Positions 18,814-29,781 of a stretch of 64,000 nucleotides of DNA are shown here, one piece after another. This DNA is from Prasinococcaceae sp. CCMP 1430 (Eukaryota > Prasinodermophyta > Palmophyllophyceae > Prasinococcales > Prasinococcaceae). Below the pieces are notes generated by a model. It ran no database searches. It was given only the letters and a program-made list of their open reading frames with translations, and was not told the origin of the DNA. The stretch covers positions 31,085 through 95,084 of the forward strand of contig RQSC01000007.1 in NCBI GenBank assembly GCA_013416795.1. Reading direction: 5' to 3'. A program made the translations under genes and the position numbers. Each line of letters opens with the position of its first letter. Positions within the stretch are counted from its first letter, which is position 1.

Positions 18814-21800
18814 ATGTCGGACGTCGACATGGACAGCGACTTCTGCCCGTCGCCCTCGCCGATCAAGGCCCAGGGCAAGGCGGCGAAGCAGCCGCTCGGC
18901 GAGGCGACCAACGCCGGGAAGGCCAAGGGCAGGGCCATCGAAGAGACGTACAAGAAGCTCTCGCAGCTTGAGCACATCCTGCTGCGCCCCGACACGTACG
19001 TTGGCTCGGTGGAGAAGCAGCAGGCCATGCTGTGGGTGCACGACGGCGGGGAGGGCTTCACGCAGCGCCAGGTGACGTACGTGCCCGGCCTGTACAAGAT
19101 TTTCGACGAGATCATCGTCAACGCCGCAGACAACAAGATGCGCGATGACAGCATGGACGGTTTCAAGGTGAGCGACGCGCGCCGCGAGCAGCAGGCCGGC
19201 GGGTCGCGGGCGCCCCGCTGAATCGCTGCAGAGCGCGCCTCGCGAGCGCCGTCCCTCCTCGTCCCGCTGCCGGACTGACTCGGAGCGGCCGCGCCGCGTG
19301 CTCCATTTGGTCTACGCGCTTTGCCCTTCTCCGCGCGCCGCGCTTCGCCTCGACAGGTCGACATCGACCAGGAGGCGGGCACCATCAAGGTTTGGAACAA
19401 CGGCAACGGCCTGCCCGTGGAGATGCACAAAGACATGGGCGTGTATGTGCCCGAGATGATCTTCGGCAACCTGCTGACGTCGTCCAACTACAACGACTCC
19501 GAGAAGAAGGTCGTCGGCGGCCGCAACGGCTACGGCGCCAAGCTCGCGAACATCTTCTCCACCGAGTTCATCGTCGAGACGGCCGATGGCTCGCGCGAGA
19601 AGAAGTACCGCCAGGTGTTCAGCAACAACATGCAGGACAAGTCCAAGCCGAAGATCACCAAGTGCAAGGCCAGCGACAACTGGACGTGCATCACCTTCAC
19701 GCCCGATCTTTCCAAGTTCGGGATGGACTCGCTCGACGACGACACCGTCGCGCTCATGCGCAAGCGCGTGTACGACGTGGCGGGCTGCATCGGCGCGCGC
19801 GGCGTCAAGGTGCACCTCAACGGCACGCGCCTGCCCATCAAGACCTTCCAGCAGTATGTTGGCGAGTACTTCAAGGGCGTCGAGGATCCGCCCAAGGTCT
19901 TCTACGAGCGCGTGAACGACCGCTGGGAGGTGGCCATCACCGCCAGCACCGAAGGCCAGGCGCAGCAGGTTAGCTTCGTCAACTCCATCAACACCATCAA
20001 GGGCGGCACCCACGTGAACAACGTGGCCGACAAGGTGGCGGCCAAGCTCCTCGAGCACATCAACAAGAAGCACAAGAAGCAAAACGTCAAGGCGTTTCAG
20101 ATCAAAAACCACACCTGGGTGTTCGTGAACGCGCTCATCGAGAACCCGGCCTTCGACTCGCAGTGCAAGGAGACGCTCACCACCAAGGCCTCCGCCTTCG
20201 GGTCGCGCTGCGACATGTCGGATGATTTCTTCAAGAAGCTCACCAAATGCGCCATTGTCGACAACGTGCTCATGTGGGCGACGTTCAAGGCCAACAAGGA
20301 CATGAAGAAGAACGACGGCGCCAAGAAGTCCCGCCTCCTCGGCGTTCCCAAGCTCGACGACGCCAACGACGCCGGCACGCGCAACAGCCAGAAGTGCACG
20401 CTCATCCTCACCGAGGGTGACTCCGCCAAGGCGCTCGCCATTTCGGGACTCAGCGTGGTCGGGCGCGACCACTACGGCGTGTTCCCGCTGCGCGGCAAGC
20501 TTCTCAACGTGCGCGATGCGGCGCCCAAGCAGATCATGGACAACGCCGAGATCTCCAACATCAAGAAGATCCTCGGGCTGCAGCAGAACAAGGTGTACGA
20601 GGACACCAAGGCGCTGCGCTACGGCTCGGTGATGATCATGACCGATCAGGATCACGACGGCAGCCACATCAAGGGTCTCCTGATCAACTTCCTGCACAAG
20701 TTCTGGCCCAGCCTCCTCAAGATCCCCGACTTCCTCGTCGAGTTCATCACGCCGATCGTCAAGGCCACGAAGGGGAGGCAGTCGCAGATTTTCTACACGA
20801 TGCCCGAGTACGAGACTTGGAAGGAGGAGCTCGGCGGCAGCACAAAGGGCTGGTCCATCAAGTACTACAAGGGTCTTGGTACCTCGACGGCCGCCGAGGC
20901 CAAGGAGTACTTCGCGGACATCGACCAGCACCGCAAGCCCTTCGTGTACGAGGATCACCTCGACGACGAGTGCATCGATATGGCCTTCTCCAAGAAGAAG
21001 GTCGACGAGCGCAAGCAGTGGCTGAGCAACTGCAAGCCGGGCACCTACCTGGACATGAGCGTGGACACCATCAAGTACTCCGAATTTATCAACAAGGAGC
21101 TCATCCTGTTCTCGCTCGCCGACCTGCAGCGCTCGATCCCCAGCATGGTTGACGGCCTCAAGCCCGGCCAGCGCAAGATCATGTTCTGCGCCTTCAAGCG
21201 CAAGCTCAAGAGCGACATCAAGGTGGCGCAGCTCGCCGGCTACGTCTCCGAACACTCGGCCTACCACCACGGCGAGGCCAGCCTGGCGTCGACCATCGTG
21301 GGCCTCGCGCAGAACTTCGTGGGCAACAACAACGTGGCCTTGCTCGTCCCGAGCGGCCAGTTCGGCACTCGCCTGCAGGGCGGCAAGGACTGCGCGTCGC
21401 CGCGTTACATCTTCACGCGCCTCAGCCCGCTCGCGCGCGCAGTGATGCCCGAAGCGGACGACGCGCTGCTTGACTTCCTGTCGGAGGACGGCCAGAAGAT
21501 CGAACCAACCTGGTACATGCCCACCCTCCCCACCGTGCTGGTCAACGGTGCCGACGGCATCGGCACCGGCTGGTCGACCTTCGTGCCGAACTACAACCCG
21601 CTCGACCTCATCGGCAACATCCGCCGCATGCTGCGCGACGAGCCGACGGTGCCCATGGTGCCCTGGTACCGCGGCTTCGAGGGCACCGTCGAGCCCGCGG
21701 GGGGCAAGGCCAAGGAGTTCGGCGAGAGCTTCACAGTCACCGGCAAGATCCGCGAGATCGATGAGACCACCGTCGAGATTTCCGAGCTGCCGCTGCGCAA

Positions 21801-23610
21801 GTGGACCCAGGACTACAAGGAGTGGCTGCAGATTGTGACGATTGGTGGCGCCAGCGATAAGGACGACAAGAAGAAGGAGAAGCCCTTCATCACCGAGTAC
21901 AGGGAATACCACACCGATGAGACCGTCCGCTTCGTGATCACCATGCCTGAGGAGCAGATGCGTGAGGCCCACGCCATGGGCCTGGAGAAGCGCTTCAAGC
22001 TCACGTCCACCATCTCGACCACGAACATGCACCTCTTCGATGCGGAGGGTCACATCCGCCGCTACGAGAGCCCAGAGGCCATCCTCGAAGAGTTCTTTCA
22101 GCTGCGCATGGCGTACTACGATGCGCGCAAGGCTTCGATGGCCGACATCCTGCGTTCGGACCTCGCTCGCCTGGAGAGCAAGGTGCGCTTCATCCTCGCC
22201 GTCGTGCAGGGTGACCTGGTCATCTCCAACAAGAAGAAGGCTGTGCTCATCGAGGAGCTCGAAGACTGCGGCTACGAGAGGATGACCAAGAGCTCCAAGA
22301 GCTCAGGAAAGGCCAGCGCGCCCGTGGAGGAGGAGGATGACAGCGAGGGTGGGTCGTCCGCCGCCACCGCGTCCGGCAAGAACTACGACTACCTGCTCGG
22401 CATGCCGCTGTGGAGCCTCACCATGGAGCGCGTTGCCACCCTCATCGCCGAGCGCGACACCAAGCAGGGCGAGCTCGATGAGCTCATGAGGACCTCACCC
22501 GCGCAGATGTGGGAAACGGACCTCGACACCTTCGAGGCTGTTCTCGAGACGGAGGAGGACGAGGCGATGAAGCTCGCGGCCGAGGCCGACAAGCACGCCA
22601 AGTCGCACCGCCGTGGCAAGGGCAAGGCCAAGACCACGAAGGCCTCCAAGGCGTCGGCGGCCGACCTCGAGTACGTCGAAACGAAGGTCAAGACCAAGTT
22701 CCCGCCGCGCCCTGCTAGCGTGAGCGGCGAGCTGAAGCTGCAGCCGCTGGCGGCGGCGATGGCGCTGCCCGCGACCAGTGAGGTCAGCATTGACACCGCG
22801 GCGGCAGGCATCTTCGAGCGCCTGAATATTCGCTCGACGGGTACGCTCGCGGCTACCAAGGGCGCCCTCAAGTCCAAGGCAGAGGTCAAGCCCAAGGTCA
22901 TGGCCTCCAAGGCCGAGTCCAAGCCCAAGGTCGTGGCCAAGGGGACGAAGAAGGCCGTCGTCGTGGATGAAGACAGCGAGGATGAGCCCTACGAAGAGAT
23001 TCCCGCCGAGGACTCGGACGACGACTTCTCGCTGGGTGGCGGCTCGCTCATGGCGCGACTCGCGGCGCGCAACAAGTCAAGCCGCGCGACCGCCAAGAAG
23101 GCGCCCGTGTACGACCTCAGCGACTCGGAGGAGGAGGGCGAGGAGGACCTCGACTCGGGGTCGGACTTCTGCGCGGACACGCCTCAGCCCAAGAAGAAGG
23201 CGCCCGCGCGCAAGCCCGCTGCCAAGAAGCCACCTACCGGCAAAGCCAAGGCGCCAGCAGCCAAGGCCGCTGGCAAGAAGCGCGTCACGACTAAGTCGGC
23301 TGTGTCCAAGGCGTCAGCAGCGATGGATTGCGAGGCGGACGACGACGCCTGCGTGGTGGACTCGCCCGCAGTGGCGCCGGCGGGCAAGATGCGCCGCATG
23401 CGCCCGAGTCCCTTCCACAAGGGCAGCGCCTCGCGCACGGCCGCCGCCGACAAGGAGGAGGAGGAGGAGCCTGCCGAGCCTGCCGCGCGCCCCTCACGCC
23501 GCGCGGCCGCCAACCGCGTGGTGTACACGCTGGACAGCGACGAGTCCGAGGAGGAGGAGTCCGACGAGGAAGAGTACGACGACGACTCGGGGTCCGACTT
23601 CGAGGGCTAG
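18814..23610 (+). CDS. TOP2: DNA topoisomerase II (type IIA, eukaryotic)
   Basis: This nuclear ATP-dependent enzyme passes one DNA duplex through another. Exons 18814-19167 and 19357-23610 (189-base intron, phase 0) encode 1,535 residues. The GHKL ATPase domain shows DEIIVNAADNK, WNNGNGLPV and GGRNGYGAKL. The TOPRIM domain has EGDSAKALAISGL (Glu about 471) and TDQDHDGSH (Asp about 548, 550, 552). The cleavage domain has the active-site Tyr at about residue 802 in CASPRYIFTRL. Length and spacing match animal and yeast Top2. The last roughly 300 residues are a Lys/Ala and Asp/Glu/Ser-rich C-terminal domain ending in acidic SDESEEEESDEEEYDD-like repeats, typical for nuclear regulation. The short N-terminal leader before the ATPase domain is also normal. 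Confidence 0.98.
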
Positions 23611-23981
23611 GTTGCCCAACACACGCCATGTGTCTTTCGTCGACACGCCCTCTGTTCCTCGCCTCCTGCCTCCCCACGAAGCCAGAGGCCACCGTCCTAA
23701 TATAAGCGGCGCGACGCGGCAGGTCCCCCACAAGGGGCCACAACGCGCACCTGCCTCGCGCTCGTTTCCGCTAGCGCCCCGCCTCTGCGGCGGCGCTGTA
23801 GCTGATGTAAAAACGGCCCGCACTACCGTGTCAGACGCGCCTGGGGCAACGCGGGTGGCATGCGCGCCAGAGACGCTTCCGGAGCGAGGCGTTGCGGAGT
23901 GCGCGTTCCACCTGGCGCGCATTATTACGTGTGTGTGTCAATGATACAGTGTGTATGTGTGCGCGTGCGAGTGGGGGTTTC
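23611..23981. other. Intergenic region between convergent genes
   Basis: This lies between the ends of TOP2 (plus) and the PhyH-like gene (minus). It contains TGTGTGTGT-like runs near 23930-23965 and no frame with coding character. It holds the 3' untranslated sequences of both genes. Confidence 0.5.
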
Positions 23982-24894
23982 TCAAGCGGGTGCTCGTAGG
24001 AGCGTCAGCCAGTCGGAGGCGACCACCGCCCCGTGCGCCTCGCGCGGCAGCGCGGGGCTCGGCGCCCACGGCCTCCCGACGACGCGCGCATCCGCGCGCG
24101 CGTATCGCAAGGCGAGGGCTCGGCGCGGCGTGGGGTCGTGCGCCGCGCGCGAGTCGTTCCCCGGGGCCCAGTGTAGCGTGCGCGCATCGAATGCAACGGC
24201 GTCGCCTGGGGCGCACGCCCAGGCGAGCGTATCTGCGGCCATCGCGGCGTCGCTGGGTACCTCAACCGGCGCCTCGGCATAGATGGCGCCACTGGGCGGG
24301 GGCCACCCCCCCGAAGCGTCGTCGGCGCCGCGAACATCGCGCTCGTAGAGCTCCCCCGTGGCGAATTTGCGGGGCGCCCACAGCGCGCCCGCTGGCAACA
24401 GGGGCGGCACGTGCGACGCGCGCCAGTACCGCACGGAGGCTTCGAGCGGCACCTCGTCGAGCGCGACCCACAGGCTCAGCAGGTGCGGATCGCGGCCGTC
24501 CTCTCTACCGCCCGACTCGCCGCCGTCGAGGGGATAATACGCGGCGTCGGCGTGGAGGGGCGTCCGTGTGGAGCAGCCCGCATCCTGGAGGGGCGCCGCG
24601 AGCGCAGTGGCGAGGGGGAATAGCGAAGCCGTGAGCATGCGAGCTTGTACGAGCATGCGTGCGTGAGGTCACGCTTCTATGCGCACCGGGCCCAGGCGCA
24701 AGCGCGCTCGGGTGCGGACCTTGACGAGCACGTGCTCGTGGTAGAAGACAACGCCATCTCGCACCGCGGTAGCGCCCTCCTCCTCGCCGAGCATCAGCGC
24801 CCGCGCCAGGTCCGCCGCGGGGCCCCACGCACCGAGGGCGCCGAGGGCCTCATTGCCCGTCGCGAGGTCGCTGTAGAAGCCCGCGAGCTCCTCG
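23982..24894 (-). CDS. Phytanoyl-CoA dioxygenase (PhyH)-like, 5' end unresolved
   Basis: Two joined exons, 24720 to about 24894 and 23982-24584, connect at phase 0 through a 135-base intron. They read ...VVFYHEHVLVK | DAGCSTRTPLHADAAYYPLD, the classic PhyH fingerprint with the iron-binding His-x-Asp pair in LHADAAYY. Downstream, LLSLWVALDEVPLEASVRYW, CAPGDAVAFDARTLHWAPGN (distal iron His) and RRALALRYA (2-oxoglutarate-binding Arg) complete the Fe(II)/2-oxoglutarate oxygenase core. The substrate is unknown; the family hydroxylates lipids and many small molecules. Before FYSDLATGNEALGAL the frame becomes low complexity, so at least one earlier exon remains unplaced and the upper boundary given is approximate. 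Confidence 0.8.
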
Positions 24895-25913
24895 CCCCGC
24901 GGTGACGGCGACCGCCTGCGCCTTGTCAGAGGCGGGGCGGCCGCGGCTGCGCGCACGCACGCGTGCGGGCCGGCGCGGTCTGGGCGCTCTCCGCCGCAGC
25001 GCGCGCGCGGGCTGGCGGGGCGCCCCCGCCGGCCCCATCCCCCCCGCGTGAAAAGGGCTCGTTTCGAAAACGCTCCGCGGCGGGAAAAAAAAAAAAAAAA
25101 TGGCACGCCACCATCCGATCGGCGCATCCGCGCGACGCGGACGCGAGCGCCCCACACACACCAGGGAATTGACCCACCCCGGCGCGCACGCCGGGTGGGA
25201 GCCGCCGGCCGGTGGCGCCCCGCGTCAAACCCATGCGCAGACCCCCGCCCCCCGACCGAATGACTGACTGAGCAGTACTGTACTGTACTGTCTCCTCTGT
25301 GATGATGATGACTGTACTTTGTTGTCCATGTTTTGTTTAAACCCTATCAAACCAACCTCAATGTGTGCATCTCCCAGCTGCAGGCCAGCACTACCATCAT
25401 GATGGTACCAGGTACACTGTACTGCACGCCTGCAGCCTGCGGTTCGAAATCGGAACCTCACTTTTGGCCCGCTGCCCGGCGGTGCGCAGTACACTACCAT
25501 CTGCAGGTACGACGGCCCTGCTGCGCGGCGGCGGCGGCTCTCTCTCGGGCCTCGGCTGGCGCGCGCATTGGCATTGACCGGGCGGGTGGGTTAATGCGCC
25601 GATCGGCGGCGCGGCGAGCGCGTGCGCGCGCTCCGTCGTTTTTTTTTTTCCTTTTTTTTCTCCCCGACCGAGGCTGGCTGGTGCTCATTCTCCTCGCCCG
25701 CGGCGCCCACGCCGCGCCGCGCCGCGTTCGCGGCGCCTCGCCCATGATTTTCGGGGGCGCGCGATGCGGAAGCGGAAGCGGAAAGCGAGGAAACGCGCGC
25801 GGGAGGGCGCCGAGCGCGAGACGTGCGCGGGGGCGGGCGTAAAAAAGAAAAAGAGAAAAAAAAACGGGTGCAGGTTTCGGCGAGTCGGCGCGTTTCGAGC
25901 GCTTTTTTGGGCG
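24895..25913. other. Intergenic region with repeats, no clear gene
   Basis: This must contain the missing 5' exon(s) of the PhyH-like gene near its left end. It has a poly-A run at 25084-25100, a TACTG tandem at about 25273-25290, a low-GC stretch (25260-25440) with GTAC-rich words and one telo-box-like AAACCCTA (25339-25346), and T runs at 25640-25660. A tRNA B-box-like word (GGTTCGAAATC, 25440) lacks a foldable arm. Nothing else supports a gene. Confidence 0.45.
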
Positions 25914-26598
25914 GGAGGAGGGCGTGGCCCCGCCGCCACAACAGCAGCACCAGCAGCAGCACCAGCAGCAGCAGCAACAACAACAACAACAGCAACAGGC
26001 CGCGGGCGAGGGCGCGACCGAGGAGGCAGAGACCGAGGTGGCTACCGCAGCGGACGACTCAGCTGAGCGGCGCGAGGCGAGCGGCGAGCGGAGCGGCGAC
26101 GATGGACCCGCCTCGTGTGCGGCGGGGGGACTATCGGACGCCGCGCCTGCGTCCGAATCCGTTCCCGCTTCCGACGCTTCTGTGCTCGACTCGCCGGGCG
26201 CCTTGACCGCGGCCATGGGTGGTGCCACAAGGGCGGTGACGGAGGGAGAGCACGCCGATGATGGCGGCGTTGCGAGCGCCACAGAGCGCGTTGAGGCCAG
26301 CGAGCGCATGCAGGCGACGGCGGAGGTCGCTACGGCGTCGACGGCCAGCGCCGGGCGGCGACAAGAGCGCGCGGTGCCAACGCCCGCGGCCGCTGCTGAG
26401 GCGGCCCGCGGAGGCGGCGCCGACAGCGACGATGCGGTGGCGGCAGCGGCGGCGCGAGCGCGGCTGGCCGCAGAGCTCAGCGCCGCGCGACGCGAGCAAT
26501 CGAGTGTGTCGACGCTCACCGGCGTGCTCGCCGTGGCGCTGCTCGCGGTAGCAGCGCGTAGGATCATGCGCCTCAGCGGCGTGTCTCTGGACCTCTGA
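25914..26598 (+). pseudogene. UBE2J 3' fragment without E2 domain
   Basis: This open frame is identical to the C-terminal part of the complete UBE2J gene at 27852: poly-Gln/His segment, acidic Ala-rich linker and tail anchor, ending at TGA 26596-26598. The ubiquitin-conjugating domain is missing, and the upstream sequence is unrelated and low complexity. It is either a truncated duplicate or an assembly artefact. There is no sign it makes a working enzyme. Confidence 0.85.
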
Positions 26599-27064
26599 GC
26601 TAGCGCGCGCCGCGTGCAGGTCGCCGCAGCGGTGGTCGCCCTTGTACCTGTAGTCTATACATCCATGCCCACGCACGCGTGAGTGCCCGCGCCGCGCCTG
26701 CGTGCGCGCGCAGAGGTGCATGCGGTGGCGTGTGAGCCTCTCGTCACCGGTCTGCCACCCCTGCCATCGCTCCGCTCGGCTGTAGCTATCGCTGCCGCGC
26801 CGTCAATGCTCGCCCTCTATCAGCACGCCCCGTCCCCGACTCCGCTACTCGAACAGGGCGTCGTCCCTCCACCGCGCGCACGCAGGCGCGGCGAGTGCGT
26901 CGCGCGCGCGCGCGATGTCAGCGTGGATCTGCGCGACGAGCGCCTCGAGGCCGTCGAAGCGCTGCTCGGGCCGCGCTGCGCCACACACGAGGAGGCGCAT
27001 CTCCTCGTCGTAGAAGTCCGCTGCATACTCGTGCAGGACGTGCGCCTCAACGCTCAGGCCTGCG
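25914..27064 (+). repeat. 1,151-base direct repeat, copy 1
   Basis: This matches 28373-29523 at a constant offset of 2,459 bases, with no difference noticed on reading. It contains the 3' half of UBE2J (no catalytic domain) and the 3' part of the intact riboflavin kinase gene. Its left end lies just before the poly-Gln codons of UBE2J, where the flanks stop matching at 25913 versus 28372. Confidence 0.95.
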
Positions 27065-27421
27065 CCGTCGGCGAACGTCGGCCGCTCGCCCACGTTGAGC
27101 ACCATGGGGTGCGCTGCGCCCGATTCGGAGCTCAGGCGCGCCCAGCCGTAGTACACGCCTTGGCGCGAGCACGCGGCGTGCGCGTCAGCTCCGAGACCGC
27201 GCCGGTACAGAGCGCCAGCGCTGCGCGCAGGCACGAGACACGGAGAGACAGAGAGCGCTCGCACCCTTGGGGAGCTGCCCCGCGTCGATAGCTTCAGCAA
27301 CCGACGGCGCGGCAGGGTCCACATTGGCCGTCGGCACCGCCATCTCGCGCGATCCGCGGCCGAAGCCGCGAACGACAGCGCCCCGCAGCCGCAGAGGCTC
27401 GTCCGCGAGCGCCGTCGGCAT
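26845..27421 (-). CDS. RFK: Riboflavin kinase (flavokinase)
   Basis: This enzyme phosphorylates riboflavin to FMN. Exons 27265-27421 and 26845-27158 (106-base intron, split Gly codon) give 156 residues, the usual size of a stand-alone eukaryotic enzyme. The family blocks are complete: VVRGFGRGSREMAVPTANVD (nucleotide-binding GxGxG and PTAN), GVYYGWARL, MVLNVGERPTF (the GxNPTF-type region), HEYAADFYDEEM, and RPEQRFDGLEALVAQIHADI at the C-terminus. The ATG at 27421 is the first start before the core. The gene diverges from UBE2J (start 27852) and is largely inside repeat copy 1; its 3' end recurs as a fragment at 29304-29523. Confidence 0.94.
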
Positions 27422-27851
27422 CGCCCCCGCCGCGCTGGCCGCGCCTTCCGTCGCAGCCTCGTCGGTGCGAGTTGGTCCCGCCCCCGCAGCACCGGCAGCG
27501 CAGGCGGGCGCCGCCGAGGCGCGGGGCCATGCGGGCACTGGCCCACGCCCTCGCTCCCTCCCACGCTGGCGCTGTGACGCGCGCGCGCTCTGTGATGCCA
27601 GTAGCGGTTTTTGTGCGCGCTGGTGGGGGAGCAAAAAGGCGCGCGGTGTGGGCCTCTCCACACCGTCCGCGTAGCGCAGCGCCCCCTCCTTCCCCGTGGA
27701 GAGTCCGCTCCGTCGGTGAGCGCGACGCCCGGTGCGGCTCTGTCCGCGCGCGTGCGCACACGCGCCCGCCTCTGCACACGCACACGCACACGCACGCGAG
27801 CGCGCGCGCGGACGCACACCGCCGCGCGGAGGCGCACGTCGCACTTTGCGG

Positions 27852-29057
27852 ATGGCGTCGTCACCCAGCAACGCGGCGGTGAAGCGCCTCCTGCGCGAGG
27901 CGAGGGAGGTGGCGCGCGCGGCGGACGCCGACTTCGTGGCGGCGCCACTGGCGACGGACCTGTTCGAGTGGCACTTCGTCGTGCGCGGCCCGCCGGGCAC
28001 GGACTTCGCAGGCGGCGTGTACCACGGCCGGATCCTCGTGCCGCCGGACTACCCGTTCAAGCCGCCGAGCTTCATGTTCCTCACGCCCAATGGGCGCTTC
28101 GAGACCAACACCAAGATTTGCCTCAACATCTCCGAGCACCACCCGGAGAGCTGGCAGCCGAGCTGGTCGGTGCGCACGGCGCTCCTCGCGCTCGTCGCGT
28201 TCTTCCCGACACCGCCCGACGGCGGCATCGGCAGCGCCGACTACCCCCCGGAGGCGCGGCGCGAGCTCGCCGCGCGCTCGCGCGCCGAGCCGCCTCTCGA
28301 GTTCGGTACCGAGGAAAGAAGGGCCGTGACGCGCCGGATGCACGAGCTCATGCTCGAGAAGATCAGCGCCGAGGAGGAGGGCGTGGCCCCGCCGCCACAA
28401 CAGCAGCACCAGCAGCAGCACCAGCAGCAGCAGCAACAACAACAACAACAGCAACAGGCCGCGGGCGAGGGCGCGACCGAGGAGGCAGAGACCGAGGTGG
28501 CTACCGCAGCGGACGACTCAGCTGAGCGGCGCGAGGCGAGCGGCGAGCGGAGCGGCGACGATGGACCCGCCTCGTGTGCGGCGGGGGGACTATCGGACGC
28601 CGCGCCTGCGTCCGAATCCGTTCCCGCTTCCGACGCTTCTGTGCTCGACTCGCCGGGCGCCTTGACCGCGGCCATGGGTGGTGCCACAAGGGCGGTGACG
28701 GAGGGAGAGCACGCCGATGATGGCGGCGTTGCGAGCGCCACAGAGCGCGTTGAGGCCAGCGAGCGCATGCAGGCGACGGCGGAGGTCGCTACGGCGTCGA
28801 CGGCCAGCGCCGGGCGGCGACAAGAGCGCGCGGTGCCAACGCCCGCGGCCGCTGCTGAGGCGGCCCGCGGAGGCGGCGCCGACAGCGACGATGCGGTGGC
28901 GGCAGCGGCGGCGCGAGCGCGGCTGGCCGCAGAGCTCAGCGCCGCGCGACGCGAGCAATCGAGTGTGTCGACGCTCACCGGCGTGCTCGCCGTGGCGCTG
29001 CTCGCGGTAGCAGCGCGTAGGATCATGCGCCTCAGCGGCGTGTCTCTGGACCTCTGA
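27852..29057 (+). CDS. UBE2J: Ubiquitin-conjugating enzyme E2 J (Ubc6-like, ER tail-anchored)
   Basis: This E2 acts in ER-associated degradation. A single exon encodes 401 residues. The UBC domain (about residues 5-150) reads FEWHFVVRGPPGTDFAGGVY, PDYPFKPPSFMFLTPNGRF and NTKICLNISEHHPESWQPSW with the active-site Cys at residue 90. The last motif distinguishes the UBE2J/Ubc6 class. A poly-Gln/His tract (about 180-205) and a long acidic, Ala-rich linker lead to a C-terminal hydrophobic helix (TLTGVLAVALLAVAARRIM), the expected tail anchor. The linker is much longer than in yeast Ubc6. Codons from about residue 175 onward lie in the duplicated 1,151-base segment. Divergent from RFK with about 430 bases between starts. 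Confidence 0.96.
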   Translation: MASSPSNAAVKRLLREAREVARAADADFVAAPLATDLFEWHFVVRGPPGTDFAGGVYHGRILVPPDYPFKPPSFMFLTPNGRFETNTKICLNISEHHPESWQPSWSVRTALLALVAFFPTPPDGGIGSADYPPEARRELAARSRAEPPLEFGTEERRAVTRRMHELMLEKISAEEEGVAPPPQQQHQQQHQQQQQQQQQQQQAAGEGATEEAETEVATAADDSAERREASGERSGDDGPASCAAGGLSDAAPASESVPASDASVLDSPGALTAAMGGATRAVTEGEHADDGGVASATERVEASERMQATAEVATASTASAGRRQERAVPTPAAAAEAARGGGADSDDAVAAAAARARLAAELSAARREQSSVSTLTGVLAVALLAVAARRIMRLSGVSLDL

Positions 29058-29523
29058 GCTAGCGCGCGCCGCGTGCAGGTCGCCGCAGCGGTGGTCGCCC
29101 TTGTACCTGTAGTCTATACATCCATGCCCACGCACGCGTGAGTGCCCGCGCCGCGCCTGCGTGCGCGCGCAGAGGTGCATGCGGTGGCGTGTGAGCCTCT
29201 CGTCACCGGTCTGCCACCCCTGCCATCGCTCCGCTCGGCTGTAGCTATCGCTGCCGCGCCGTCAATGCTCGCCCTCTATCAGCACGCCCCGTCCCCGACT
29301 CCGCTACTCGAACAGGGCGTCGTCCCTCCACCGCGCGCACGCAGGCGCGGCGAGTGCGTCGCGCGCGCGCGCGATGTCAGCGTGGATCTGCGCGACGAGC
29401 GCCTCGAGGCCGTCGAAGCGCTGCTCGGGCCGCGCTGCGCCACACACGAGGAGGCGCATCTCCTCGTCGTAGAAGTCCGCTGCATACTCGTGCAGGACGT
29501 GCGCCTCAACGCTCAGGCCTGCG
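28373..29523 (+). repeat. 1,151-base direct repeat, copy 2, ending at a single N
   Basis: Second copy of the segment at 25914-27064. It ends exactly beside the single undetermined base at 29524, after which the sequence differs. The right half contains a truncated riboflavin kinase exon. The N at the junction suggests a contig join. Confidence 0.95.
29304..29523 (-). pseudogene. Riboflavin kinase 3' fragment
   Basis: Identical to the last 73 codons of the intact riboflavin kinase exon 2 (GLSVEAHVLHEYAADFYD onward, to the stop at 29304). The gene is cut at the N (29524), and the sequence beyond is unrelated GC-rich DNA. It is broken as assembled. Confidence 0.9.
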
Positions 29524-29781
29524 NCGCGCGCGCGGGCCGGGCCGCGCGCGCGCGGGCCGTGCGCTGACAGCGCTGTCCGAGGTGCCGCCCAGCGGCTGTG
29601 GCGACCATGGCTGACATCGCCACCGCTCGCTACGCGCCACAACGCGGCACTGGCGGCCGCCCGCCTTGTGGCACCTCTGCGGGCGCACGCACGCACGGAC
29701 CCGCGCACTCGCACCCGCACGTAGGGTTTGAGGTTTGGGTTACATATAGGGTTTACTAAATGGTCAGGGTCTGGACCGCGC
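29524..29781. other. Contig-join region with two telo-box words
   Basis: This starts with the single N, then CGCGCG-rich sequence, then an AT-richer stretch just downstream of the glycosylase-like gene. TAGGGTTT occurs at 29722-29729 and 29747-29754 with a related GGTTTGGGTTA between. No gene is seen. Confidence 0.5.
29722..29755 (+). promoter_or_regulatory. Pair of TAGGGTTT telomere-like words
   Basis: Two TAGGGTTT octamers 17 bases apart with a related GAGGTTTGGG in between. They resemble degenerate plant-type telomere repeats (TTTAGGG) or telo-boxes on the opposite strand. Function unknown. Confidence 0.3.

Noticed and set aside
19312-22053. Minus-strand frame of about 900 codons opposite TOP2
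   Set aside because: It mirrors the TOP2 coding frame, is rich in Leu/Val/His/Glu from complementary codons and matches no family.
25430-25460. tRNA-like B box (GGTTCGAAATC)
   Set aside because: The bases on either side do not pair into a T arm, and no A box or anticodon arm fits at the right distance.
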